Positions 39,401-52,717 of a stretch of DNA of 64,000 nucleotides are shown here, one piece after another. The stretch is taken from positions 12,967,368 through 13,031,367 of the forward strand of contig CM040453.1 of NCBI GenBank assembly GCA_022749755.1, written 5' to 3'. Source of the DNA: Azadirachta indica. Taxonomy: Eukaryota > Streptophyta > Magnoliopsida > Sapindales > Meliaceae. How positions within the stretch are numbered: the stretch's first letter is position 1; each line of letters opens with the position of its first letter. The position numbers and the translations under genes are program-made. The notes beneath the pieces were generated by a model. It had not been told where the DNA came from, made no database searches, and saw nothing but the letters and a program-made list of their open reading frames with translations.

Positions 39401-40547
39401 GGATTACTAAGTATTATTAATTATCATGTGCTAAATTAATATTATTACCTTGGAATAATTGGGTAGGTGCATGCTTACATCGAACGAAAAGCTTTGGCAC
39501 ATTCCTTGAATGACACAAAGACTGCTGTGCAGCAACTTCACAAGTTGGCTAGTGCTGTCGTGGTTGTGATTATAGCAGTGGTTTCCCTGTTGGTAATGGG
39601 ATTGGCCACAACCAAAGTAGTGTTCGTTGTCACTTCCCAATTGCTGCTTGTTGGATTCATGTTTCAAAACACTTGCAAAACCATGTTCGAATCCATCATT
39701 TTCGTCTTTGTTATGCACCCTTTTGATGTCGGTGATCGCTGTGTCGTCGATGGGGTTCAGGTAAGTTCAATTTATGTTGATTTTCCTTGATGTTTAGGCT
39801 AAATATTGGCACATATGGACATTACATTCTCATTACGCGTGATGAAAAGTTGATGCCCAATTGCCCACGTAAGTTGGGTTTATGCCCATTAATAGCTTAA
39901 TAGTAGACTAATGGGGCCTATAAACATGCTTTATGGCGGACGAAGCCTAAAAGAAGTTATCTTTTGGGTGCAGATGATCGTGGAAGAAATGAACATTCTA
40001 ACTACAGTGTTTCTACGTTATGACATGGAAAAGATATACTACCCCAACTCTGTTCTTATCACAAAGCCTATAAGCAATTTCAGGAGAAGTCCGGACATGG
40101 GGGATATTGTTGATTTCACCATTGATGTCTCAACTCCTGTTGATGATATCAATGCTCTCAAGAAAGCTATACAAGCGTAAGTATCCTCTCCCCTACATTC
40201 TAATGTTATGCCAGTTCAGGTTCTATATCAGCGTCCATATTAACTAATATGAGAAAATTTTACTGGATGGCAGATACGTAGAGAGCAAGCCCAAGTATTG
40301 GAACCCAAAACATGCAGTCATATTCAAGGAAATAGAGAATATGGACAAGATGAAGATGGCCGTATGTGTTCAGCACACAATGAACCATCAAAATTATGGG
40401 GAGAAGAGCACGAGAAGATCAGAACTTGTGCTTGAATTGAAGAAGATTTTTGAGAACTTGGGCATCCAGTATCATCTCCTGCCTCAAGAAGTTCACCTCA
40501 CACAAGCTAACATAAGCAATAATAATGCCAGGATTGGGCTGCAATAA
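36482..40547 (+). CDS. MscS-like mechanosensitive ion channel, MSL10 type
   Basis: Five exons (36482-37689, 39218-39341, 39467-39760, 39974-40176, 40274-40547) give 700 residues, matching the plasma-membrane MSL8-10 group. A soluble N-terminal region of ~120 residues contains an acidic patch (STDDDDDEWFDD, ~92-103). Hydrophobic segments lie near 124-144, 160-184, 205-223, 237-258, 470-492 and 496-518, the usual six. SFRNWVVHAYIERKALAHSL and LNDTKTAVQQLHKLAS precede the pore-lining helix. QNTCKTMFESIIFVFVMHPF followed by DVGDRC is the MscS pore/beta-domain signature. The C-terminal soluble part is IYYPNSVLITKPISNFRRSP and onward. Such channels open under membrane tension, pass mainly anions, and can trigger cell-death signalling through the N-terminus. 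The first intron is 1.5 kb. Confidence 0.93.
38753..39052. repeat. Two (AT)n microsatellites in MSL10-like intron 1
   Basis: AT runs at about 38753-38774 and 39027-39052, with non-repetitive sequence between them. Confidence 0.85.
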
Positions 40548-41693
40548 TCTTGATGTACACAAATGCCGACCAATTGCTGTTAAAAGTGGGCGTCGCTTAT
40601 ATTAGCTAAGCTAGCAAGTGCATTTAATTATCAAGCACTAATTTAAAGTTGTGACACAACCAATGTGAGAATTAGTTTTAATTAATTTGGCTTTAATTTC
40701 ATACATATAGTTTAATTATCTATGCAAGAAGTTATAAATGAGATATGCTTTTTATCGGCTCATTTCAAATCATAATTTTTGTTGTCTTTTGAATATATTG
40801 TTATACTATTGTATTGTATAATGAATAAATAACGCATCACTTAATAAAATAAAAATAATTATAATACTCTATCTGGTATATTCTTACAAAGATATTATAA
40901 GTGGAAAACTTAATAAATTATATTTGTTTTCAACAAAATGTAAATACTTTAAAAATTAAATATTATGCTTATTTAGGTAGAGTTACATTTGAGTCTTTAA
41001 GCGGCAGATAACTAATGGTAATGGACTCAAAGGAGAAAATAAAGGTTAATTGACATTTGGAGATGTCAATTTTATCTATCTTTTTAGAAAAATTTTAAGT
41101 GAATAGTAAATGTTATATTAAATCATGATGAAGGTGAGATAAAATAAAAGGTGAAAGTTGAAAATAATATGATTTTATTGGACTAATCAATTATTTTTGA
41201 TCTTGTTAGTGGTCCGGGATCTGGATAGATGTGAAATTGGGTAAAAAATTTATAAATTCTTAAAATTTAATTTATTAGACTGATTAATTATTATTGATCA
41301 AATTTTAATTAAAAAATTATTAAAAATAATTTTAATAAACAAATATTTTTATCTTTTAAAAAATAATTTTTTAATTTAAAATATAATTTTTAAATATTAT
41401 ACCAAATATATTTTTAAATATTATAAAATTCATATTAGAATTTACATTTTTAGATCGTATTTAAATTCTTAAAAAAGTGTTAGTTTTCGTATCAGAATCA
41501 AATGGGTCGTCAGAGATTTGTAAGTTCTTTTTTCTATAGAATTTCAGGTGTGAGTTAGATATCAAAAACGTAAATTTGGATGCTATGTTTCAGTAATCCA
41601 ATCTTATGCGAGTTAATCGCTCAATTACTCTCTTTGATTCACTTTCAGCATGATTTAGCGGTGGAAGGCGAAGAGCAGAAAGAGCTGAGAAAA
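40548..41693. other. Intergenic; 3' flank of MSL10-like gene and next leader
   Basis: Mostly AT-rich. The last ~110 bases before 41694 are open in the frame of the next gene but contain no family-like sequence and are probably 5' UTR. Confidence 0.4.
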
Positions 41694-43366
41694 ATGGCGG
41701 AATCTACTTCTTCCCCTTCTTGGAATGCCTCAGAATCAAAATCCCATCTAATCAAACAGGTATTCTTTCTCCCTTTTATTTCCGTGATCTATGTCTACCC
41801 TGGCAGAATACTTTATTTTAATGATAATTTCAGGCAAAGACCCACGAGGTTGCAATTGCAGAGCTCAATAGTCTTTCGTCATCTCGGGTTAGCTCTCACT
41901 GTGAACTCACTCTTCTTTCCTTTTTATTTTTTCTTTCTAATACGCTTCAGCTTCTTGCATTGATTTTCAATGTTACCCATTTAATTTTCTTTGTATTTCC
42001 TTGAATGTTTCATTCTGTGTTGCAGTCTTGACTTGTTAGTTTGTGATCATTTTATGGAGTATTATTTCCACTTATGCAGTGGGCTTTTAATTCTTGCATT
42101 AATTTTATTAGAGCTGGGCAATAAAGTAGATGTTCTTGAATGTTCCAATTCAATTAGAGGAGTGGTTCTTATTTATCAACTGCTCTAGGATTCTTATGAT
42201 GTATGTTTCTAGAATATATTAGAACACTGACTTCAGTATGTTTCAGCAATGTTTGTTTGTTATGTGAACTTGGTGAACTGATGTTGAAGAAATTGATAGT
42301 TGATGTTATGTGTTAAGGAGATGGAGAAACTGTGGAACTTCTTTTGCTTCATTGTTTAGTTGTAGAAACTGGTCCGTGTTCTGTTCTCTTTTCTGAATTT
42401 AATGGCCAATGTCCAGTATGATGTCAGATTCAGAAATATATGTTAGATGGGGTTTAAATCACATTTTTGAGTTGTGCTAGTGATAAATGATTGGAAAAAA
42501 GTGAAACATGATATGAGTTATGACACCAGCTATATGATTTTGAGTGACCACTTTGCTTTTGAAGTAGTGAGCTGAAATACTGAAGGAGTTATGTGCTTTT
42601 GCTTTTCTACTACTGTCAAACATTCATAGAATGGGATACTAGATTCAGTTGATGAACTTAATTATTTTATTTCCTTTTTTAGTGGCACTCTCTTGTGATT
42701 TTTGTGTGTACTTTGGTGGCATTGACGTGTTTAATGCATTTGCCTTTGTCCAGATATGCATCTTGGAGGATGAATCAATATAAAATTGAATTAATATGTT
42801 CAAAAGTTTTAAGAAGTAAACAATTTCTCAAATATCAGTATTTGGTAGAATTAAAAATAATGCACATATCTTGGCAATCCAATGGTTGGATTAAGAGTCT
42901 GTCTTTGATCATAAAAACAAGTTAGAAAACTATAAATTGGGAAGTACTTGTCTATATGCTACTGGCCTGGGTTTTGGATTTCATTAACATTTGAAGGGAT
43001 TATCCCCGTTATACTTTTTTAACAGCTATGGATGCATCCAAAGATGCAGTTAATGCATTGGAGCGTCAACATTTATGTGCTTATCAGTCCCCTGCATTTT
43101 ATGTTGCCAGAAGCTTGTTAGTTTACAGAATCAAAGACATAACCAGTTTTCTTCTTGCCTGCAGGCTGTCTATCAGAAGAACGGGAACATATATTTTCGT
43201 ACGATGACTCAGAAAGCAATAGCAGCCGAGCAGAGTAAGTAATCTTTGCTGCCCACTTCACAATCTTCTTCCTTGGTGCCAATATTATTTCCAATTGATT
43301 GCTGAATGCTCTGCAGAAGAACTTGACCTGGCTAAGCGGAAGCTAGAAAAGCTGAATGCTTTTTGA
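41694..43366 (+). CDS. 79-residue prefoldin-like microprotein (possible ASDURF homologue)
   Basis: Four exons (41694-41759, 41834-41887, 43165-43234, 43317-43366) join in phase to 79 residues: an N-terminal MAESTSSPSWNASESKSHLI, then AKTHEVAIAELNSLSSSR, AVYQKNGNIYFRTMTQKAI and a charged helix KELDLAKRKLEKLNAF. The layout helix - RxVYxxNxNIxF hairpin - helix is that of a beta-type prefoldin subunit. It resembles, from memory, the small human protein ASDURF of the PAQosome co-chaperone complex. That assignment is inference. All four splice junctions have GT-AG ends and conserve phase, and the ATG lies in AAAATGGCG, a good start context. An upstream in-frame ATG (41580) would add 38 residues of unlikely sequence. 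Confidence 0.7.
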
Positions 43367-44044
43367 TTCTACTTGGACCTTGACTTCCACACTGGACCTT
43401 TCTGCTAATTTACTGGGATAATTTTGCCTTGATAGTGCAGATGCTTCTTGATTCTGTAATTTCTTAGAATTCTCAGAAGCTGCCCTGTATATGTATGGAG
43501 TATTAAACTGCAACGATTAGTAAATTAATAAATTGAATCTAAGTTTAATTATCACTTGTTAACAATATTAGTAAATTAAAATTTTATATTTTATGTAACT
43601 GATAAATTTGATCGAAGTTATTATTTATATGTGTATGTTAATAATTTATTTTTAGTTAAAACAATTATTATGAAATCATATCAACGTTTAAAAAATTATT
43701 AATACAATTGAAACAATTTTAAATTTTAAATACTTATCCTATGTTATTTATGAGATAAATTTTTTTTTTATCATCTTATAAACAATTTTGGGTGCGGAAT
43801 AAAAGCCAGATAAAAAAATTTAACAAAACAATCTAATTTCTATAGAAAGGAGTGAACTAGTACATAACTTCTAACGATGTTATACAATCTCCTAAAGAGT
43901 AGCAAATTATTTATAACAAATTAAGCAAATTATTTATAACAAATTAAGGTGCAACAACTTATTCGGACAACGGAAGGCAAATAAATTACACCAGGGTATC
44001 TTTGTATACATATAGGTTGCTTCTACCGAAAGAAAATAAACATT
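43367..44044. other. Short intergenic stretch between convergent genes
   Basis: 3' flanks of the microprotein gene and of the first EF-hand gene; nothing else is recognised. Confidence 0.4.
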
Positions 44045-45350
44045 CTATTTAATTTGTTGTCCTGAATTTTGGAACCACACAGCTGCAAGAGTTACAAGGG
44101 AAGCATAAATTGAATTGGGCAACCTTTGCACCACCTTCCCTACACCTGGAACACCCTCGGTTGCCCTCTTTGTTGCCATTGCTACTGTTGGTGCTACAAC
44201 CAAAGTGATGATCAGTCCCTGACTAACCACAATGAAGGTGTCTGATGTTAACCTCTGAATAAACTTCACAAATTCTTCATGGTCGAGCTCTCCATCCAGG
44301 TTCAAATCACATTCCTTCATAAAAGAACCACCAAGAAAGTTTGGAACCATGCATAAAAGTACATAAACTTTCCAAGTTCTAAGCTCTAGAGGTTTTGCCA
44401 AGGTTATCAATCATAGACTATCTTACACCATGTAAGAGGATGATAATTAAGCATTATATGTAATGACTGTTAAAAGAAGTTAGTGCATTAATGAATAGGA
44501 ATATCTCTGAAGGAATTGTGTTCCTAATATTCTTGCTTAGCAATCAGTCTGATCACCCAAGTTGAGAATATGTTAAAAGCAAGCACAAAACAGAGACATG
44601 ACCATCGATTAACAAACATAGTTCAACTCCGCACATCATTCATTACATTGAATAAATAAAAAGAGTACCTGCAGCATAGCTCTCACTTGCTCTTTGGAGG
44701 GTGGATCAAAATGAGGCCCAGGCAAATGCTTGTTAATATCACTACAACATCAAATTTATATTATCATAATCTTTAGCCACACTGCTAAACAAAGAACATA
44801 AAAAAATGAAGAAATTAATGAATCATAAACATTGAATGACTACAAAGCTTCTCACTTGTATATAAGTAAGACAGCAATATACAGATCTTCGAATGTCAAA
44901 TTAGGCCTTCCCGATTGATTTTTGATCCGCTCATACACCCTATCTGTTATCAACCTTATTTGTTTCTGCCTCCATTGCTTACCTGCACCCAGTGTTAAGA
45001 CATGCAAAACTTCAACACAGAGATCGAAATTGTGCACTTTTAAAGTATTATTTTTGTGGAAAGAGCTTTTACTCAAAAGCACTTTTTCTACAAAAGTGCT
45101 TCCCAAGAAAAAGGAAAAGCAAATTACATTTCCGTCACTAACCACACTATGCATTACATCTCCAAAAAGGGAAAATCCAGTAAAAGACATTCATCGACTA
45201 CAGAAGTAAAATTAAGATCAGAAATAATCATAATCTTCATGGATAATCAATCAAATCATCAAAAATTGTTCATTTGATCTTTCAAGAATAATAATAATAA
45301 TAATGATAATAGAAAACAGTACCGTGAAATTTGTCCAGAACTTGTCCCAT
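44045..45350 (-). CDS. EF-hand calcium-binding protein (tandem copy 1)
   Basis: Four exons (45350-45323, 44982-44856, 44741-44669, 44314-44045) give 165 residues beginning MGQVLDKFHGKQWRQKQ. The single clear calcium loop is DLNLDGELDHEE at about residues 79-90, with D, N, D, D and E at positions 1, 3, 5, 9 and 12, so it should bind Ca2+. An earlier partial EF-like helix is LTFEDLYIAVLLIYNDINKHLP. The C-terminal half is hydrophobic (TFIVVSQGLIITLVVAPTVA, SIYASLVTLAAVWF), suggesting membrane association. Gly2 could be acylated, but residue 6 is not Ser/Thr, so this is uncertain. It looks like an uncharacterised plant EF-hand family; the exact function is unknown. Exon lengths are identical to those of the neighbour at 46016-47017. 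Confidence 0.85.
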
Positions 45351-46015
45351 GGAGTTGCGGAGATCCGAGTAGAAACGAAACGACGCCACTCAGATACAGA
45401 AACCAATTAATTACTAGTACTCCTTTCCTCAGTTTCTTCTCAGAGGACAAAGAAGATTGCGCTTTAGATACTGATAAGTTAAATCAGATCTCGTGGCTTG
45501 AACTTATCGTAGCTCCGAAGGCAGACAAAAAGCAGAGCGGCAGCGCTAAACGAAAGAAGAGGATTTCCTCTACAGTTTTTGTAACATTTAGTTTCTATAA
45601 TTGGCCGTTAGTTTAAAGCCACCTGGTACTCGTAGCTGACGTGGCAGATTCTTTGGATAATAACTTCTCCAGATGGAAGTAGCTGTAAAAGAAAAAAATG
45701 AGATCATTCGTAGCTGAACTAAACCTCGATCTGGATTTTTGTTTCTTTGTTTGACTTTGGAGTGTGTGATTTTTCCTTGGGATTTTTTTATCCCAATCCC
45801 GTTTTATTTAATTCAAATTTCAAAAATTAATTTTAGATTACCATATAAATATTATTTCCTAATATTGCGATCTTTCTTGTTTGAATATTTTCATTATGTA
45901 TTCAGTAAGTCAACATTTACCATTCAGTAAGTTAAATTAACATTATTACAAGTAATCTTGTATGCATAGAGGATGATGATGATTCATTCAACTGAAAGAA
46001 AAAAGGGGTATGTAG
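45351..46015. other. Promoter region of EF-hand copy 1 / 3' flank of copy 2
   Basis: Intergenic sequence of 0.67 kb between the two minus-strand EF-hand genes. No other gene is seen. Confidence 0.45.
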
Positions 46016-47017
46016 CTATTCAACATGCAATCCTAAATTTCGGAAGCAGACAACAGCAAGAGTTACGAGAGACGCATAAATGGAATTGGGCAATCTTTGG
46101 ACGACCATCCCTACACCTGGAACGCCCTCTGTTGCTTTCTTCGTTGCTATTGCCAGAATTGGTGCTACAACCAACGCCATTATCAGCCCCCGACTCACTA
46201 CGACAATGGTGTCCGATGTTAGCAGCCCAATAAACTTCACAAATTCTTCACGGTCAAGTACTCCATCCAGGTTCAAATCACATTCCTTCATAATTAATCA
46301 ACAAAACATAATCTTTTCATTGCATTAATTAATTAAACCATGCATGTAATTAGTTTTTCACTAAATTCAAGGAGCACGTATGTACCTCCACCATAGCTCT
46401 CACTCGTTCTTCCGAGGGTGGATCAAGATGAGGCCCAGGCAAATACTTATTAATATCACTACGACATATATTATATTATTAGACAGATTATTAACCAATA
46501 GATTAATTAAACTAATTAATAAAAGAAATTAATGGATCATTATATATATATTTAATATATAATTTAATAATTATAGTGGCAAATGATGATACAAAATTGA
46601 CCTTAATTAATTAATTAATTCTCACTTGTACACTCGAAAGACTGCAATATACAACTCTGGGAATGTCAAATCAACTACTCCCGATTCAATTTTGATGCCA
46701 TCATACACCTTAGCTGCTATCAACCTTATTTGTTTTTGCCTCCATTGCTTACCTGCACATGCTTATCCTGTTAACTATACATATAAAACACAATGTATTA
46801 ACATAAATAGATTAATGCACAGAATTTGTGTTATCGGTTTCATGCTGTTTGTTTGATTGTGCAATTTTAACCATAGAAAATATATAAATTTAATAATTTA
46901 TAAATAATATAAAAATATGTATAATTTTAAAAATACTTCATCTTTTTCCTCTATATACACAAGAGTAGAATAATAATAAAAAATAATACCGTTAAATTTG
47001 TCTAGAATCTGTCCCAT
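46016..47017 (-). CDS. EF-hand calcium-binding protein (tandem copy 2)
   Basis: Exons 47017-46990, 46752-46626, 46458-46386 and 46285-46016 have the same lengths (28, 127, 73, 270) and phases as copy 1 and encode 165 residues from MGQILDKFNGKQWRQKQ. The calcium loop is DLNLDGVLDREE, again with all ligand positions filled. Divergence is concentrated in the middle (AAKVYDGIKIESGVVDLTFP against TDRVYERIKNQSGRPNLTFE in copy 1). The C-terminus has RNLGLHVE instead of QNSGQQIK. All frames are open, so it is probably functional. An in-frame ATG 22 codons upstream (47081-47083) could lengthen it, but copy 1 has no equivalent. Introns are shorter than in copy 1. Confidence 0.85.
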
Positions 47018-50000
47018 AGAATTGGCTTGATTTTGTGCAGAAGAAATAACGAAATGGTGTCGTTCAGATGAAGATGGTAACAATTGCTAAAACTCCTTTG
47101 CGATTTTTTTATGAGAGGACAAAAGAGATAAAAGTGTGTATATAATGAAATCAAATCTTCTTGTTGCTTCATACTTGACTTGCTTTCAAGGCAAACAGAA
47201 AGGTAAATATTTGTTTGTTGTTGAACAATGGAAAAGAATAAAGAAGAAAGAAGGTAAAGAAAAGGATGGAAACGAACAAAGAAAGAATAATATACTTTTT
47301 ATTTTATATTTTGACAAGAAATTGTAGGAGTAAAAAATTCATTATCTATATTTATTAACAAAAGTATTTTTAATTTATTTAATTTACAATTTAGTTATAT
47401 CTTTTTACAATAATGTTAGAGTAACAAATTTTTATAAAAAACTTTATTTTATACAAAATGATATGACAATAGGAAAATAGTTTGTCTAAGACTTTGTTTA
47501 TATAGTACCATTGTAATTTTAAATATAAAAGTTTAGTTAATGACTAATTTTATTTTTGAAATTTATTCTTTATTTTTGGTATTAAAGTATTAATATATTT
47601 AATAAATAATCAAAATTTTTATTCAGTGTAGAATTAAAACTCCTTAACTTTACACGTATCTTGTATCATATTATAAGTCACTAAATTTATATATTTTAAC
47701 GATTGAAATTATATCTTATATATGTATTAACTGTAATATATTAATTATACATAAATTATATATATATTAAGTTTAATCTCAGTCATTAAATATAGTTAGA
47801 TTTAATGTTTTACAAATAATATAAGAAATTGTGTAAAGTTAATGTGCTATTAATTTCTCCCTTTTTATATATAATAAAAAATAAGGAAGATAAATACAAA
47901 AAAAAAAGCTTAGTAAAAACATTCACAAACATCATAATAGATATAAATTTGAAGCATAAAATGAATTCAAATTCAAAAAATAAATATTACAACATCATCG
48001 TTAGATTGATCAATACCACTTCTTCTAAATAAAAATTTAGAATAATTTGTTAACATGAGTATTCATGTTACCATAATATTTAATATTAAAAGCCAATTTA
48101 TAAAGATTTATAACTGATTTTTGTTTATATGTGATATAAAAATCATTATTACTTAAATTGAAAATTAGTATCATAATAAGGATAGATTTATAAATTCAAT
48201 GTCCTTTTATCTGTGGAATCGGAATTCGTCGTGGGTGAGAAAGGAATATCGATTTCTTCGATTAATCTTTGTTTCTCTGTCTATTTATTTTCCATTTTCC
48301 CTTTATTTCTGTCTCTCTCTCCCAATTTTTTTTTCTTTTTCTTTTGCTTCATTCAAATTTCTAAGATTTTTTTAGATTGTTATGGAAAATTATTTCTTAA
48401 TATTGCTATCTTTCTAATTTGAATAATTTTATTAACATTTATGTTACTTAGATGTTAACCTTAATCCAAATTTATTGTATATTATTTTCCTTAAACTGAA
48501 TCAAAAGAAGATGTTATATTTGATATTGTGTTTGAAGAACCGTAAAGACCATTAACAGAGTATCTCTATTATTCTAACTCTCTATATAAACTATTATATA
48601 TAAACATATATGGTATAATATATACTACTGATTCATAAAAATATAAAATTAGTAAATTAATAGGAATAAATAATTTGAGTTATATGATAATTAGTACAAC
48701 ATTAATTTGTATATTACAATTTGTAGAAAATTAATTTGTATCTCAATATTTAAATGTAAAGTATATACTTATACATATTTGTAAATGTGAAGTTCATATA
48801 AAATAAAACTTGTCGTAATAAGTTCAAGTGATAGATCCTTAAACGCTTTGTTTAAATTGTCCGAATTATGTAAAGAATAAAAATTATATATTTTGAATTT
48901 CACGTATCTCCTTGTATTTTAAAAAAAAAAGTTTAAATAAAGTTAAAAAAAAACTATTAAACTTTTAGTGATAGACATTAATTATTGATCGAAAAAATAT
49001 CGTATTATTTAATCTATTATGAGAATCTTCATCATCGAAATATGTACATATGAAACTCATTTTTATATAATACAAAGCTGAGTAATGACTTAGAAATATC
49101 AAATATGAGTGTGAGATGAATTTAATATGAAAAAGGATCATATCGTATTAATTTCTTAACAACTACGTAGAAATGTATTCAAAGGAGGGACAAACAACCA
49201 CAAACCGACGAATGAAAGAGATGGAGATGGAGATGGAGATGGAGATGGAGATGGAGAAGGACTAGGTGGCACATAGTAGGCCACAAATATTGCAAGTGAA
49301 AAAATGCAATTGTTACAAATATCTGAGATGGCCCAAAATGTATGTTAAATATTAAATGTGTAATTAATATTCAACAATTAATCTTAAAGGCATGAAAAAT
49401 TTATTTCAAAAAGCTAAAAAGGACAACCCATCAATCTTGCCACACATCTTCGGGCCGTATGTAATCTTTGCATTAACTTCCTCATTCTTACCCACATCTT
49501 ACATGCACTGCTCTACATGATTTTCTTTTATGTATATAAATATACACAGGAAATCAATATATACATACACATCCTGACATCTGGAAAACTTGTACTCAAA
49601 TAATAAATTTATAAAAATCTACACATTCTTTCTATAAACCGGTAATTGATCATTTATTTTTATAAAAGATTAAAGTATTCTTGTATTTTAATTTTGACAA
49701 CTTAAAATCATTATTTTTTTTTTACTTTGATGCATGCCATAACCCAAATCATAATAATATTTTGCAGCCTTAGACACCAAAACGTTATTCAAAAATTTTA
49801 ATTTGTATCTATTTGGCTGATTTAACTCAATGTCAAAGTGTGAATCAAGTCAAAATCATAGCAAAAACCAGCAAAATTGTCAAGGAGAACATACATCCAT
49901 ACATGAAAATTTAACAATACTTGACTTGGATCTCAATTCCCTTATTTTGGTGTTATTCTTGAACTAGACTTTTGTACTCCTTTGAATAAGTGTTGGAGAA

Positions 50001-50603
50001 TCAACTCAAAAATAGTATGGACACATCTTTCTCTAACTAAATAGATACCAACATCAATAGGTAATGACATGAAGATTACCTCCATAGATCGGCATAGGCA
50101 ACAATAACTATGGAGAGCTCTAAATTATGGTTAACGTGAAAGAGAGGAAAGTTTTTGTCGTTTTACTAAAATACCCATAAATCTAATAGTCAACTAATGG
50201 TCAGTGAAAGTTCATCATTAATGGTTTAGGGGAGATATGTGTAAGTTTTTTCAAATTTATTATTTAAGTGTAGATTTTCAACACTTTAGGAGAAACATGC
50301 ACAAGTTTCTCCAAACTTATCATTTAAGTGCTAGTTTTTTAAAATTTAAGGGAGTTATGTGTTAATTTTTATTCCTATTTATTGACTTCGGAAATGTTTG
50401 TTATTGACATGTCATGATTTTAAAATCACAAAACTTGTAACCACTATAAAATAGAAGCACTAACTATCAAATGAATTTACTTAAATCCCTAACTTTTGAT
50501 CTACTCAAGTCCTTAGTTTAGTGTTGTTAAAATTGAAGACCACTAGTAGGAACTAAATTGTTAAAATGATAAAAATTATGTTAATTTTTTATTTTACAAA
50601 TGA
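47018..50603. other. Gene-poor AT-rich stretch
   Basis: Only short, low-complexity open frames. A (GAGATG)6-7 hexamer repeat lies at 49218-49256. No exon, tRNA or recognisable transposon coding sequence was found. Confidence 0.45.
49218..49256. repeat. (GAGATG)n hexanucleotide repeat
   Basis: Six and a half perfect GAGATG units. Confidence 0.9.
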
Positions 50604-51770
50604 GAAATTGACATAAACCCTTATGATGTTTAGGAAATGAACATTTATCTCTTAATGTTTGAGAAAAAGTAAATGCCCCTCTCAAGTTTGAACAAATGTA
50701 CAAATATCTTTTTTTATTTTTGTTTCTTATCTGTTACATAAATATTATTTGTATCCTTAAACTTTTATATATTAATAGTATTAATAGTCTAAACATAATT
50801 ATTTTTATTATATCAATTTGGTCCCTATTTAATATATTTTTTATAATATACTTTTCTTTAAATATAAAAATTAATCTCTATTTTAATATTTTTTACAATA
50901 TATTAATGATTAAATAATTTTTTAATTTATTATTTCAATAAAAAATTAAAAATACTATTATTAAAAAATTCTAGTAATGAATTAGATTAAATCCATACAT
51001 TAAAATAATTTTAATTTTTTTCTTTTACTTTTTTAGTAACAATTTAATATTCAATTATAAAAAAAAATAAAAAAAATTATTGTAATATTTTATTTTTATA
51101 TGTAATATATGTATTGCAAAAATTATGTTAATTTTTATTATATTTTTTGAAAAAAATTATGAAAATATAAATAAAAAATAAATACATGTTCTATGTATAT
51201 ATATGTGTGTGTGTACTCTCTCTCTTTTTTTTTTTTATATTTTTATTAAAATTAAAGTATATTATTTAACAATAATATAAAATATATTTAATTACTAATT
51301 TTATTAATAAATAATATCAAATTCTTCTCTTCTTTTATGTGTTTTATTTATATTTTTATAATAAATATAATAAACTTAATATAATTTTTTAAACGAATAT
51401 AGTGTCTATAAAAATAAAATAGCAAAAAAATAATTTAAAATTTTTTTGACAATTAAATATTAAATTATTATTAAAAAAGTAAAAGAAAAGGATTAAAAAT
51501 ATTTTAACAAACAAGTCTAATCTACCTCATTGTCAATTTTTTTAATAATAATTTTTTAAAAATTCTTATTAAAATAATAAATTAAAAAATTATTTATTCC
51601 TTAGTATCTTCTTAAAAATATTAAAATAAAAACTAAATTATTATAATTAGAAAATATATATTGTAAAAAATATTAGAATAGAGACTAAATTATTATAATT
51701 AAAATAATTATTTTTTGATCTATGATTATTTAAAAGTATAAGGATACAAATGAAAAGACAAAAAATCTTA
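50604..51770. mobile_element. AT-rich inverted-repeat element, same family as 60865-61687
   Basis: The left part opens TTGACATAAACCCTTATGATG and runs through CCTCTCAAGTTTGAACAAAT. The inner arms are inverted repeats of at least 200 bases: TTTGTATCCTTAAACTTTT near 50748 matches the complement near 51730-51752, and CTCTATTTTAATATTTTTTACAATATAT near 50880 (a 28-base block) matches the complement near 51655-51685. The right outer end appears shortened. The same blocks occur in the element at 60.9-61.7 kb. It is non-coding. The family is likely a Mutator-like non-autonomous element. Confidence 0.6.
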
Positions 51771-52683
51771 TTATCTCTAACAAGAAAATTGAATCCCAAT
51801 TTTGATATCAATTTTAAATAGTGATTATTTTAGAAAATTGAATATCAATTTTAGTTGTCTTAGAAAATCTCCCAAAAAAGAATGTGAAAACTATAAACAA
51901 ATGCCTGAGGATTGGGCTACAGTGACACGGAGAAAACCATTTCTTCCAAACGCGCTCTTGGGGTGGTTGAGTACTTTACAGTAAATTTAGGGAACAGACT
52001 AAAAATTATCAATATACAAAGAAGGCAAAATAAAAATGACCATAAATTCAAATAATATTAATTAAATATTTATATACATTTTTTTTAAATGTTTTGAAAT
52101 TCATTACACATATATATCTATTTTGGGAGACTTTTGTTGTCCAATCAAGTATCCTATCTCATTATATCTCAAACATATATATAGATAAAATTTAAAATTA
52201 AGAACATCTAATTCTTAAATCTCTTACTTCAGCTTAAATTACTAAGATTATCACTTAATATAAACTTTTATATACTTGAGGAAATATAAATTTGTTATCA
52301 GTTATTAATAAATTGCCAATAATATAACAACTAAAATTTGAACTTGTGATGAGGTAAGTTTACATTAAGACAACATCTAGAGTCTATATAATATGAGTTT
52401 TATACCTATCTTAAATAAAATTTATTTGTTAATACTTTTATTCTCATTTATGTGAGTTTTGTTGAAATCTCACTATAATGAGCAAGTGTAAAAGAAAATT
52501 ATATTATTTTTGTTAATTAAGTGATTTTGTATAAAAATAAGATTTTTGTAGCTTGGGTATTTGAATTCATTATTTGCTTAGTAAGCATATATTAATTCTA
52601 TGAATTTCAGTAAAATGAACTTGTATAAAATAAGATTTTTGCTACTTGAATACTCGAATTTTATTTGTTACTTAGTAACTTAG

Positions 52684-52717
<34 letters not shown>

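Noticed and set aside
41580..41693. 38-codon N-terminal extension of the prefoldin-like microprotein
   Set aside because: In frame but unlike the family; the downstream ATG has a better context and the extension reads like leader sequence.
49218..49256. Regular short repeats considered as a CRISPR-type or functional array
   Set aside because: A simple perfect hexanucleotide microsatellite in a plant genome; no spacers.
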